Assembly: GCA_046259385.1 (NCBI GenBank)
Contig: JBJYWI010000276.1
Span: 1-9,322 of the forward strand
Length of the DNA stretch: 9,322 nt
Reading direction: 5' to 3'
From: CAVWDI01 sp046259385
GTDB lineage: Bacteria > Chloroflexota > Anaerolineae > Anaerolineales > UBA4823
Numbering within the stretch: position 1 is the stretch's first letter; every line of letters begins with the position of its first letter. Below, piece by piece: positions 1-6,693 of this stretch. The notes under the pieces were generated by a model. The model was given only the letters and a program-made list of their open reading frames with translations. It was not told the origin of the DNA and ran no database searches. Position numbers and translations under genes: made by a program.

Positions 1-232
1 TGTGATATTTCATCAAAACCCCTACTATCTGAATCAATTATTATGGCTTTTTACGGACATAGTTATTCATTATGAACCAATGCATGATGAGTAATTAGTG
101 GTGCTCTTGTACATTAAATAGAATGTATACACTTGAATGCCTCAGCGTAGCTCAACTCATTATATATACTTCAATGCAACACCAGACCTCTCAAAGATAT
201 TTGTTCCAGGCATAATGATAATTATCTAAAGC

Positions 233-383
233 TAATACTAAATGATACGGTTTTTGGGGCTGAGTATTGTGATGGGGGGGATTCCTGATTGATATTATCT
301 TGTTTATTGACCTAAGCGTCTCTCCTATTTTTCCAACCTTTTTTGTCTAATATGCTGTGAAACACTACATTTCATATCAAGCG
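233..383 (+). repeat. Conserved intergenic element, copy 1
   Basis: This is the first of three diverged copies in the window (others at 3314-3461 and 5333-5473). The core GATACGGTTTTTGGGG starts at 244 and is followed by GAGTATTGT at 262. CTGATT follows at 285, a GTCTC-CCTA-T-tract block at 318-332, and CATTT at 368. Compared with copy 3, the first 27 bases of the core differ only by a CT/TC swap. AATACT at 234-239 and AGTATT at 263-268 are perfect inverted repeats that could pair around the G/T-rich centre. It ends just upstream of a TATAAT box and lies 178 bases (measured from GAGTAT) before the regulator start. Function is unknown to me. Confidence 0.65.
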
Positions 384-389
384 TTCGTA

Positions 390-395
390 TATAAT
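390..395 (+). promoter_or_regulatory. Candidate -10 box for the regulator gene
   Basis: A perfect TATAAT lies 44 bases before the start codon, inside the longer TATATAAT at 388-395. No good -35 hexamer is seen 16-18 bases upstream, so the promoter may need an activator or the match may be chance in AT-rich DNA. The box falls directly after the conserved element, so that element would lie upstream of the transcript rather than in its leader if this promoter is used. Confidence 0.4.
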
Positions 396-439
396 CTATG
401 TTGAATTAACCATTTAGATATTGTTCAAAAAGTACTTTA

Positions 440-2866
440 ATGAATTATCGCGACGTACCCGATGATCAAGTTAATGCTTTCGACCTGACATGGCGCGAGC
501 AAGAGATTTTGGATCTACTTACTGAACGCCTAACAAATCGCGAAATAGCAAACCGCCTGCATCTTGCTGAAAGCACTGTTAAGGATTACGTCGGGAAAAT
601 ACTCAGCAAGCTGTACGTGAAAAATCGACGGGAGGCAGTTGAACGAGCTAAAGCTTTAGGGCTTTTAGACCAAAGGCAGAAATCTGTTATCAGACCGCGG
701 ATCAATCTACCTTCCGAATCAACCCCATTCGTTGGACGCAGGGATGAATTAGTGCAAATTGCACGGCATTTGAAAGAGACGCGCCTGCTTACACTCACGG
801 GTCAAGGCGGTATTGGCAAGACGCGCTTGGCGTTGAAGGCAGCGAAAGCAGAGGCTGACGATTTCGAAGACGGGTGCTTCTTTGTTTCCTTAGCACCCAT
901 TCATTCAGTTGAACAACTAATCCAAACGGTTGCTGAAACGTTGAAATTTCCCCTTGCAACACATGAAAGCCCAAAGTACCAATTGCTCCGCTATCTAAAG
1001 AAAAAGCAGATTCTATTAGTGATGGACAACTTTGAACACTTATTAGAAGGTGTAGGAATCATCAGCGAGATTCTCCTGGCTGCTCCTGAGGTGAAGATTT
1101 TAGCTACCTCTCGTGAAAAACTCAGTCTGCAAAGCGAGACAACTCTATATGTTGGTGGAATGGGGTTCCCAAGTAAATTAGAATCTGGAGATCCCCTGAA
1201 TTATGATGCCGTCAATTTGTTTGTGCAGAGCGCTTGCAAGATTTGCCCCGGATTTCACCCTTCTCCCGAAGAACAGTGGCAAATCACACATATATGTCAA
1301 ACCGTACAGGGGATGCCGTTAGCAATCGAGTTGGCAGCTGCCTGGCTCCATATCCTTAATTTAGATGAAATCGATGTGGAACTCAAGAAAGGTATTGATT
1401 TCCTCGTTACTGAAGTGCGTGATGTACCGGAGCGTCACCGCAGTATCCGCGCTGTTTTTGATCACTCTTGGTCCCTTTTGGATCCGGATGAGCAGGTAAT
1501 CTTCAGGCAACTTTCAGTTTTCAAAGGCGGTTTTACACGTGAAGCCGCACAGCATGTTTCGGGAGCCTCGCTCCAGCAGTTGTCGGGATTAGTCAATAAA
1601 TCTTTCCTTAGCCACAATCCGGACTCGGGTCGCTTGGAGATTCACGAACTTTTACGACAATACGCTCAGGAGCGGCTTGAGGATACCCCAGAAGCCAGCA
1701 TCTCGGCCTATGAAGCACACGCTGGCTATTATGCAGAGTTTATGAAACAGAGGTGGGAACATCTCAAAGGCAATAGGCAAATGCTAGCCCTTGCTGAGAT
1801 AGAAGCCGATATAGAAAATGTGCGTACCGCCTGGCGATATTATCTTGATCAGAAAAATGTCCCCCAGTTGTGGATGTTCATCAATGGTTTCTGGCAGCTT
1901 TATTGGATTCGAGGCTGGTATCACTCTGCGATGGGGCTATTTGCAGAGGCTGTTGGTGCGCTAAGGGGAGAGGAGGATGAACCATCTGCAACCTTGCAAG
2001 CTCTAGCAATGGCCTACCAAGGATTTTTCATGGCCTGGTTAGGCCTTTCTGAGAAAGGTTATGAACTAGCTAAAGAAGGTGTGGAAAAACTGCAGAAGCT
2101 CAACCAACCTGAGGCCTTGGTGCTTGCAACCCCCGGTTTGAGCACGAATGCTTATTTTCTGAACCTGGATACAGAGTATAACAAGGCATTAAGCAGAATG
2201 CTCAAGACTGCCACTACACTTAACGACAAATGGTTGTTAGCATTTTCGTTATGGGCGGCGAGTTTAAGTTCCTTGCCGGGGGAAAATTTTTCCGAGGGGA
2301 GGAGACTCGCAGAATCAAGCCTGCATCTTTTTGAAGAAATCGGAAATGTGATGGATTCGACTTTACCGTTAATCGTTCTGGGAACAGTAGCTTTGGCTAA
2401 TTGCGAGTATGATGCAGCCAGAGAATACTATCTGCGTAGTCTAGAAATCTCCCAGGAGATTGGCTTCCAATATTCTATACAATTCTCAAGTAAGTATCTG
2501 GGCAAGGTGGCTCTAGCGATGGGTAATATCGTCGAAGCTGAAAATTATCTACTTCAGTGCCTAGCGATTTCTGAGGAGGTTGGTTTTGTACGCGACATAA
2601 TCAATCTCTTTTTTGAGTTTGCCCGCTTGCGGGTAGCCCAGGAAAATTTAGAGCAGGCAGTTGAGCTGCTTGCTGTAGTAATAAAACATCCCGCAAGTCG
2701 TTCGTCCAGAATGCTGGAAGGACCCATCAGAGACAGTGCAAAAGAATTGCTTGGCAAGCTTGAGGAAGAACTTCCCCATGAATCCTATGCAGCAGCTCTG
2801 GAACGAGGGCGCAAGGCGGAGCTAGAGGAAATTATTGCTGATTTGATTGTTGTTCCTAAACAGTAA
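440..2866 (+). CDS. LuxR-HTH / NB-ARC (STAND) ATPase / TPR transcriptional regulator
   Basis: The 808-residue protein is a signal-transduction ATPase of the STAND class joined to a DNA-binding domain. Residues ~16-75 form a LuxR/GerE helix-turn-helix (LTWREQEILDLL, then NREIANRLHLAESTVKDY and KLYVKNRREAV). VGRRDEL at 98-104 opens the nucleotide-binding domain. Walker A is GQGGIGKT (121-128), Walker B is ILLVMDN (191-197), the sensor-like ILATSRE is at 220-226, and GMPLAIELAAA (291-301) is the GLPLA motif. IHELLRQYAQERL at 401-413 occupies the MHD-like position. Residues ~440-800 are helical and TPR-like, for example 620-710. In MalT-type regulators the HTH is C-terminal; here it is N-terminal. 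By family analogy it should bind ATP, sense a ligand or partner through the repeats, and activate transcription. The ligand is unknown. No clear Shine-Dalgarno precedes the ATG, but the HTH begins soon after it, so the start is probably right. Confidence 0.92.
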   Translation: MNYRDVPDDQVNAFDLTWREQEILDLLTERLTNREIANRLHLAESTVKDYVGKILSKLYVKNRREAVERAKALGLLDQRQKSVIRPRINLPSESTPFVGRRDELVQIARHLKETRLLTLTGQGGIGKTRLALKAAKAEADDFEDGCFFVSLAPIHSVEQLIQTVAETLKFPLATHESPKYQLLRYLKKKQILLVMDNFEHLLEGVGIISEILLAAPEVKILATSREKLSLQSETTLYVGGMGFPSKLESGDPLNYDAVNLFVQSACKICPGFHPSPEEQWQITHICQTVQGMPLAIELAAAWLHILNLDEIDVELKKGIDFLVTEVRDVPERHRSIRAVFDHSWSLLDPDEQVIFRQLSVFKGGFTREAAQHVSGASLQQLSGLVNKSFLSHNPDSGRLEIHELLRQYAQERLEDTPEASISAYEAHAGYYAEFMKQRWEHLKGNRQMLALAEIEADIENVRTAWRYYLDQKNVPQLWMFINGFWQLYWIRGWYHSAMGLFAEAVGALRGEEDEPSATLQALAMAYQGFFMAWLGLSEKGYELAKEGVEKLQKLNQPEALVLATPGLSTNAYFLNLDTEYNKALSRMLKTATTLNDKWLLAFSLWAASLSSLPGENFSEGRRLAESSLHLFEEIGNVMDSTLPLIVLGTVALANCEYDAAREYYLRSLEISQEIGFQYSIQFSSKYLGKVALAMGNIVEAENYLLQCLAISEEVGFVRDIINLFFEFARLRVAQENLEQAVELLAVVIKHPASRSSRMLEGPIRDSAKELLGKLEEELPHESYAAALERGRKAELEEIIADLIVVPKQ

Positions 2867-2892
2867 AAGTGGAAAAAGTCTTGTCAGAATTT

Positions 2893-2921
2893 TTTCCTAC
2901 ATGTAAGCGTTTGTAGGGAAA
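2893..2921 (+). other. Hairpin 27 bases after the regulator stop codon
   Basis: CCTACA (2896-2901) pairs with TGTAGG (2912-2917), and flanking T and A runs extend the stem past one bulged G. There is no T tract after it on the + strand, so it is more likely an RNA 3'-end stabiliser or chance than a classical terminator. Confidence 0.35.
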
Positions 2922-2982
2922 GAGATGCTTCAAATTATCTTAGAGCAATATTTATGAATTAAAGCAAGTATTTTTTATATCG

Positions 2983-3016
2983 AGCGAGCGTAAAAGGGGT
3001 CGCTTGCTATTTTCTT
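2983..3016 (+). terminator. Likely Rho-independent terminator of the regulator gene
   Basis: AGCGAGCG (2983-2990) pairs with CGCTTGCT (3001-3008) in an 8-bp stem with one G-U pair, around a ten-base loop. ATTTTCTT follows. It lies about 115 bases after the regulator stop codon. The T tract is imperfect, so efficiency is uncertain. Confidence 0.55.
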
Positions 3017-3288
3017 AACCTGCCTCCCAAAAACTGATCTAAAAGTTAAGTTAGGATTGGCGCAAAAAGTAGGAAGGTCACGTTTAATAAAATCACCCTT
3101 TCTTAATCTATCAAATTATCAATTCTGGGGAAAACACAAATCCACAATTATTATATACCTTACCACCTCCGGCTGGCGAAAAGAATATGGGGGATTAACT
3201 AAAACCCAAGCTAAGTAAATACCTATGTAATACAGTGTATTAATGGTAGGTGATACTATAGGTGGACTCTATGTTGAATATTGCTATG

Positions 3289-3320
3289 TTGACAATCTAA
3301 ATTTATTTATGGCTTATACT
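3289..3320 (+). promoter_or_regulatory. Possible promoter at the left edge of element copy 2
   Basis: A perfect TTGACA (3289-3294) is followed after 20 bases by TATACT (3315-3320). The spacer is longer than the optimal 17; CTTATA (3313-3318) would give 18. If used, transcription would start inside the conserved element's core, making the element a transcribed leader of about 260 bases before the phosphofructokinase gene. Confidence 0.3.
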
Positions 3321-3461
3321 AAACGATACAATTTTTTTAGGCTGAGTATGGTGATGGTTTTCTGATTGGAAAATATATTTAATTTCTAGCCTAAAAAATT
3401 CTTTTATTTTTTGTCCTTTTTTGCACCACGGGCTATGACACGATGCATTTGACATTCTGCG
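3314..3461 (+). repeat. Conserved intergenic element, copy 2
   Basis: The core reads GATACAATTTTTTTAGG from 3325 and GAGTATGGTGATGG from 3344, then CTGATT at 3362, T-rich blocks, and CATTT at 3446. The interval from GAGTAT to CATTT is 102 bases here, against 106 in copy 1 and 101 in copy 3, so homology covers the whole block and not only the core. ATACT (3316-3320) and AGTAT (3345-3349) can pair as in copy 1. This is the most diverged core of the three. It lies 245 bases (from GAGTAT) before the phosphofructokinase start. Confidence 0.6.
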
Positions 3462-3480
3462 TGCCTCATTTTTGCATAAC
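3449..3480 (+). promoter_or_regulatory. Possible promoter for the phosphofructokinase gene
   Basis: TTGACA (3449-3454) is a perfect -35 match. The best -10 is CATAAC (3475-3480), preceded by TTG, with a long 20-base spacer. It sits at the right end of element copy 2, at the place where copy 1 runs into its TATAAT box. Low confidence because the -10 and spacing are poor. Confidence 0.25.
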
Positions 3481-3533
3481 TCCCAACTTATCTTTTGAGC
3501 AGCTTTTTGGGGTGCGGGTCACACTAAGAATGG

Positions 3534-3550
3534 TATCATTTTAAAAGATA
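3534..3550. promoter_or_regulatory. Interrupted palindrome, candidate operator
   Basis: TATC-A-TTTT is followed directly by AAAAGATA, a palindrome broken by one extra base. It lies 18 bases before the ribosome binding site of the phosphofructokinase gene. The position suits a repressor site, but the sequence is AT-only at its centre and could be chance. Confidence 0.25.
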
Positions 3551-3567
3551 TCACCTCGGCGGTTGAA

Positions 3568-3575
3568 AAAGGAGG
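3568..3575 (+). promoter_or_regulatory. Ribosome binding site of the phosphofructokinase gene
   Basis: AAAGGAGG is a near-perfect anti-16S match. It ends 13 bases before the ATG at 3589, slightly far, but no other in-frame start lies closer, so it supports this start. Confidence 0.7.
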
Positions 3576-3588
3576 CATTTTTATTCCC

Positions 3589-4854
3589 ATGGCTAATACC
3601 AAAAAAGATCAGAAAATTGGAATACTTGTGGGTGGCGGGCCAGCTCCGGGCATCAATGGTGTAATCAATTCTGCCACAGTGGAAGCCTTAAAGAGAGACT
3701 GCCAGGTGTTTGGGATCTTCAACGGATTCGAATATTTGATGGAAAAACGCTTGGTAGGAATCCCACTCGACAAAGAAAGAGTTGCTTACATCCACAACCG
3801 CGGTGGTTCTATTCTGCGCACCTCACGCGCAAATCCGACCCGGAAAGCAGAACACCTACAGGACTGTGTTACCACTCTGCAAGAGAACGGCATCACGCAC
3901 ATGATCTCTATCGGTGGAGATGATACCGCCTTTTCTATGTCAAGCGTAAGCCGTTATGCACATGACAAAATGGGGCTAATGATCCGCTCAGTCCATGTAC
4001 CTAAGACAATCGACAACGATCTGCCTTTACCCAAGGGTATTCCCACGTTCGGTTTCGAGACTGCCCGTGAGATAGGATCACGCCTGATAATGAATCTCAA
4101 ACAGGATGCTGTTACCAGCCGGCACTGGTTTCTGGTAGTGACTATGGGACGCAAAGCCGGCCACCTTGCATTGGCAATAGGGCGGAGCTCTGTCGCAAGC
4201 CTCACGCTCATTCCGGAGGAATGGCCCGATGGTGAAATTAGCCTTCAGGAAGTGATAGACATCCTGGCAGGTTCGGTAATTCAACGACTTGCTGAGGATA
4301 AACCATATGGGGTGGCTTTGCTGGCAGAGGGTATCTTAGAAAAAATGTCCAGCCGCGACCTGGAGAGTTTGGAAAACGTAGAGAGGGACGAACACGGGCA
4401 CATCCGCTTGGCAGAGGTCAACTTCCTGGAGATCCTTAAGAAGGGGTTGGATAGGGCATTAAAAGAACTGGGGGTCAACATACGCACCGTGAAACATGTA
4501 CTGGGTTACGAGTTGCGTTGCGCACCGCCCACTGCATTCGATATCGATTACACCCGCGGACTGGGGTTGGCTGCGGTGGAATTTCTACTCTCTGGCGGAC
4601 ATAGCGCCATCATCACTATCCAGGGCGATCAGGTCGTTCCTATACCTTATGACAAGATGATGGATCCTGAAACAGGGCGCACCGAAGTGCGGATGGTCGA
4701 TACCACTTCCTTCGAATACAGGAATGCTTACCAGTTAATGACCCGCTTAAAGCCGAAACACCGTCGAGATGGAGATTACCTGGCTCTGTTAGCATCGCAA
4801 ACAAACCTGACCTCAGCTGAATTCGAAGACCGCTTTGGTTACTTGATGGAATAA
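3589..4854 (+). CDS. 6-phosphofructokinase, predicted pyrophosphate-dependent type
   Basis: The 421-residue enzyme phosphorylates fructose 6-phosphate to fructose 1,6-bisphosphate in glycolysis, in the cytoplasm. It opens with the family's glycine-rich phosphate-binding loop (GGGPAPGINGVI, 15-26). IGGDDT (108-113) and PKTIDND (138-144) follow; D142 is the expected catalytic base. MGRKAGHLAL (186-195), LIPE (207-210) and YELRCAPP with the following RGLG (308-326) supply substrate contacts. ATP-dependent bacterial enzymes have GGDG and PGTIDND. The Asp at the second position of GGDD and the Lys of PKT are the known marks of the PPi-dependent type, where the reaction is near reversible. The phosphoryl donor is therefore predicted from residues, not proven. 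Length fits the longer PFK groups. It stands alone: the next gene is on the other strand. The first residues lack anything unusual, and a strong ribosome binding site supports the start. Confidence 0.93.
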   Translation: MANTKKDQKIGILVGGGPAPGINGVINSATVEALKRDCQVFGIFNGFEYLMEKRLVGIPLDKERVAYIHNRGGSILRTSRANPTRKAEHLQDCVTTLQENGITHMISIGGDDTAFSMSSVSRYAHDKMGLMIRSVHVPKTIDNDLPLPKGIPTFGFETAREIGSRLIMNLKQDAVTSRHWFLVVTMGRKAGHLALAIGRSSVASLTLIPEEWPDGEISLQEVIDILAGSVIQRLAEDKPYGVALLAEGILEKMSSRDLESLENVERDEHGHIRLAEVNFLEILKKGLDRALKELGVNIRTVKHVLGYELRCAPPTAFDIDYTRGLGLAAVEFLLSGGHSAIITIQGDQVVPIPYDKMMDPETGRTEVRMVDTTSFEYRNAYQLMTRLKPKHRRDGDYLALLASQTNLTSAEFEDRFGYLME

Positions 4855-5058
4855 CAAGTTTTGGGACACTAATAATTCTAGAAAACTGTCAAATAGCAGT
4901 GTGTCATGCATCGTAGTGTGAATTATCTGACCAACCGTTATCATATAGCCCCCAACATAAGGAATAAGCAATTTGGTAATTTTGCATTCCCCGAGATATC
5001 AGTCGAAATTTGAATTGGTACTGTTAATAGAATTTGAGTTCGAATCGCGAAACACAGT

Positions 5059-5080
5059 GGAGTATCCCTTTGGGATCTCC
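5059..5080 (+). other. Stable hairpin in the intergenic region
   Basis: GGAG-T-ATCCC pairs with GGGAT-CTCC around a TTT loop, giving a nine-pair stem with one bulged T. No T tract follows, so it is not a terminator by itself. It could belong to a structured RNA ended by the terminator at 5267. Confidence 0.35.
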
Positions 5081-5266
5081 GTAGAACACGCTCAAATAAA
5101 GCTATTCTATTGAGGATGTATAATGGTCTTAATCATCAGTAGGTTTTAGAAGTCGGATCAAATCAGACTTTCACAGTATTTATAGTACTGAACGTATTGA
5201 ACTTTTTGAGAGTTTCATTATTGGGGTCAACGAATTACTAATTATAGACTTCTCTAAAATTTATTA

Positions 5267-5297
5267 GGGATTGGGATTGACCAATCCCATTCTTTTT
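5267..5297 (+). terminator. Strong Rho-independent terminator
   Basis: GGGATTGG (5267-5274) pairs perfectly with CCAATCCC (5281-5288) around a six-base loop, followed by ATTCTTTTT. The 8-bp stem and T tract are classic for the + strand. It lies over 410 bases after the phosphofructokinase stop, so it either ends a long 3' untranslated region or ends a separate small transcript. Confidence 0.75.
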
Positions 5298-5332
5298 ATT
5301 CTTCCAACGGAAGATATTTCTATCAAGCAGAT

Positions 5333-5473
5333 ATGAAAAGATACGGTTTTTGGGGTCGAGTATTGTCTTTGTTGCTGATTCTTGAATAATTTGTAGGTAT
5401 TGGTTTTGCAGCCATAAAGTCTCACCTAGTTTTTTACAAATAATGTCTCAAAGTCTTGCATTGTATGTACTCA
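5333..5473 (+). repeat. Conserved intergenic element, copy 3 (no gene after it)
   Basis: GATACGGTTTTTGGGG starts at 5340 and GAGTATTGT at 5358, with CTGATT at 5375. GTCTCACCTAGTTTTT at 5419 matches copy 1 (GTCTCTCCTATTTTT), and CATT is at 5459. The element begins 36 bases after a strong terminator, as if opening a new + strand transcription unit. The next 150 bases contain no gene on this strand, and the lipoprotein gene beyond runs the other way. This copy is either an orphan regulatory region whose gene was lost, or evidence that the element does not need a gene. Confidence 0.6.
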
Positions 5474-5626
5474 AATCATGTAGTTTAAATCTATAAATGG
5501 TGAGGAGATCAATCTTGAATTTTGTTTGATGGATTATATATAGGTAGGTTGATATATATTAATTTCGATAGAAGTGAAAGTCCCCCTTTTTTTACCTCTA
5601 ATTGAGTATAAACCAATCACCGCAAG

Positions 5627-6535
5627 TTATTCTGATATGAATTCACAAGCATTCACATTCACAGAATATGATAATCCGTTGTTTACATAATATTCAATCC
5701 AAAACCCAATTTTATCTTCTGGAATACTATCAATGACCTTCCAAGGGGGGGAGGTGCGTTTATCATCAATCTGAATTTCGATATTGCCTTTATCCATGAT
5801 GATAGTAATATAATGAGGAAATTTCGGTTCGTCGTGTAAAACATCTGTAATCTGGTTTGATGAGTTACGGTAAGAAGCACTGATAACGGAAGTTGCTGAT
5901 TGTCTATATGTTAGAAATGAATTAAAGGGGTTGGGAGTTTCTTGATCCCCTGAAAATCCCATACGAAAGTAATCGTTGCTCAAGTTATAAAACCTCACCG
6001 TACATTGAATTGTGATTGCATCTTTTAAGATTGGATAGTAAATCCAGTATTCATAAATATTAAATTTCGGCCTGATCGAAATCCCACCATCCTCATTTCT
6101 TATAAATCCGAAAGGTTCTAGATCCCAGCAGCCCAATTCATCTATTTTTGCTTGACCCGGATTCTTTGGAATCCAAAAATCAGAATGTATACATCCCGTA
6201 TTAAAGTAATCTCCAATACTAAAAGTTGGGGTAGCAGTTGGTGTAAATGTAGCTGTATTTGAAACAATTGCCGTATGTGTTGGTTGTAATGTGGATGTAT
6301 TCGTTGGGACCGGTGTAAAGGTAATTATTGGTGAATAGGTAACTGAAAGTATTGGTGAAGGGAGTTGTGTTTCAGATATTTCGGCTCTTTGAAGAGATTC
6401 TTGTCCCGAAACTTGTGAACATGAAACACCAACCAAAATCAATAAAATCAGAAACAAAAGAGTAAAAGGATTATTTCTGATGATAGATGAATATTTTTTG
6501 TGCGATACTTTCTGAATAAATTGATTCGGTTTCAT
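5627..6535 (-). CDS. Secreted lipoprotein with Thr/Pro-rich linker, function unknown
   Basis: The 302-residue protein begins with a basic stretch and a hydrophobic segment (23-37), followed by LVGVSC with a likely lipidated Cys39. This is an imperfect lipobox, but the arrangement fits a type II signal peptide. Residues ~58-105 are a low-complexity linker rich in Thr, Pro and Ser (TFTPTATPTF), a style common in Chloroflexota surface proteins. Residues ~110-302 form one globular domain with alternating beta-like segments, four cysteines (115, 136, 178, 297) and a closing stretch DKIGFWIEYY...SYSVNVNACEF. These features resemble a concanavalin/LamG-like jelly-roll fold; that is a guess from pattern only. 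It is probably anchored outside the membrane and may bind sugar or another surface ligand. No Shine-Dalgarno is seen before the ATG, but the signal peptide supports the start. Base composition is distinctly AT-rich compared with the phosphofructokinase gene. Confidence 0.8.
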   Translation of the reverse strand: MKPNQFIQKVSHKKYSSIIRNNPFTLLFLILLILVGVSCSQVSGQESLQRAEISETQLPSPILSVTYSPIITFTPVPTNTSTLQPTHTAIVSNTATFTPTATPTFSIGDYFNTGCIHSDFWIPKNPGQAKIDELGCWDLEPFGFIRNEDGGISIRPKFNIYEYWIYYPILKDAITIQCTVRFYNLSNDYFRMGFSGDQETPNPFNSFLTYRQSATSVISASYRNSSNQITDVLHDEPKFPHYITIIMDKGNIEIQIDDKRTSPPWKVIDSIPEDKIGFWIEYYVNNGLSYSVNVNACEFISE

Positions 6536-6625
6536 TAATAAACAATTGTTACGGTATGAAATTATTCAATACATGCAGAAAATTTTTGTTTTCAATCCCC
6601 TTCCCTTTCATATAATAGAGAATTC

Positions 6626-6645
6626 AGCCATAATATATTATGGCT
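6626..6645. promoter_or_regulatory. Perfect 20-bp palindrome
   Basis: AGCCATAATA is followed directly by its exact reverse complement TATTATGGCT, and after one mismatched pair the symmetry continues for two more bases on each side. It lies ~90 bases upstream of the lipoprotein start and just past the point where homology in the dehydrogenase remnant fades. It could be a dimeric repressor site, a cruciform or terminator stem, or a scar where the dehydrogenase gene was cut. Confidence 0.5.
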
Positions 6646-6693
6646 TAAACAAGCGAATTTGTCACGTATGTAGAGAAGATTTATTTGAATATT

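Larger units (their letters stand above)
1..439. other. AT-rich intergenic region upstream of the regulator gene
   Basis: No credible coding frame is visible on either strand. The first ~230 bases hold nothing I can name. The right half holds a conserved intergenic element (233-383), a run of seven G at 274-280, and a promoter-like TATAAT at 390-395 just before the regulator gene at 440. The segment is clearly more AT-rich than the coding DNA that follows. Confidence 0.6.
2867..3588. other. Intergenic region between the regulator and phosphofructokinase genes
   Basis: These 722 non-coding bases hold two hairpins after the regulator (2893-2921 and 2983-3016), the second copy of the conserved element (3314-3461), possible promoter hexamers (3289-3320 and 3449-3480), a TTTTTGGGG that repeats the element's core motif (3504-3512), an interrupted palindrome (3534-3550) and a ribosome binding site (3568-3575). 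I see no gene in it. The stretch 3020-3280 holds nothing I can name. Confidence 0.6.
4855..5626. other. Intergenic region after the phosphofructokinase gene
   Basis: These 772 non-coding bases hold a hairpin (5059-5080), a strong + strand terminator (5267-5297) and the third copy of the conserved element (5333-5473). After the element comes GAGGAG (5502-5507) followed by only tiny frames, for example TTG at 5515 with a stop four codons later. No real gene is seen. The phosphofructokinase and lipoprotein genes converge on this region. Confidence 0.6.

Noticed and set aside
5030..5050. A T-loop-like GTTCGAATC suggesting a tRNA
   Set aside because: The flanking bases do not form a 5-bp T stem, and no anticodon arm or acceptor stem can be drawn upstream.
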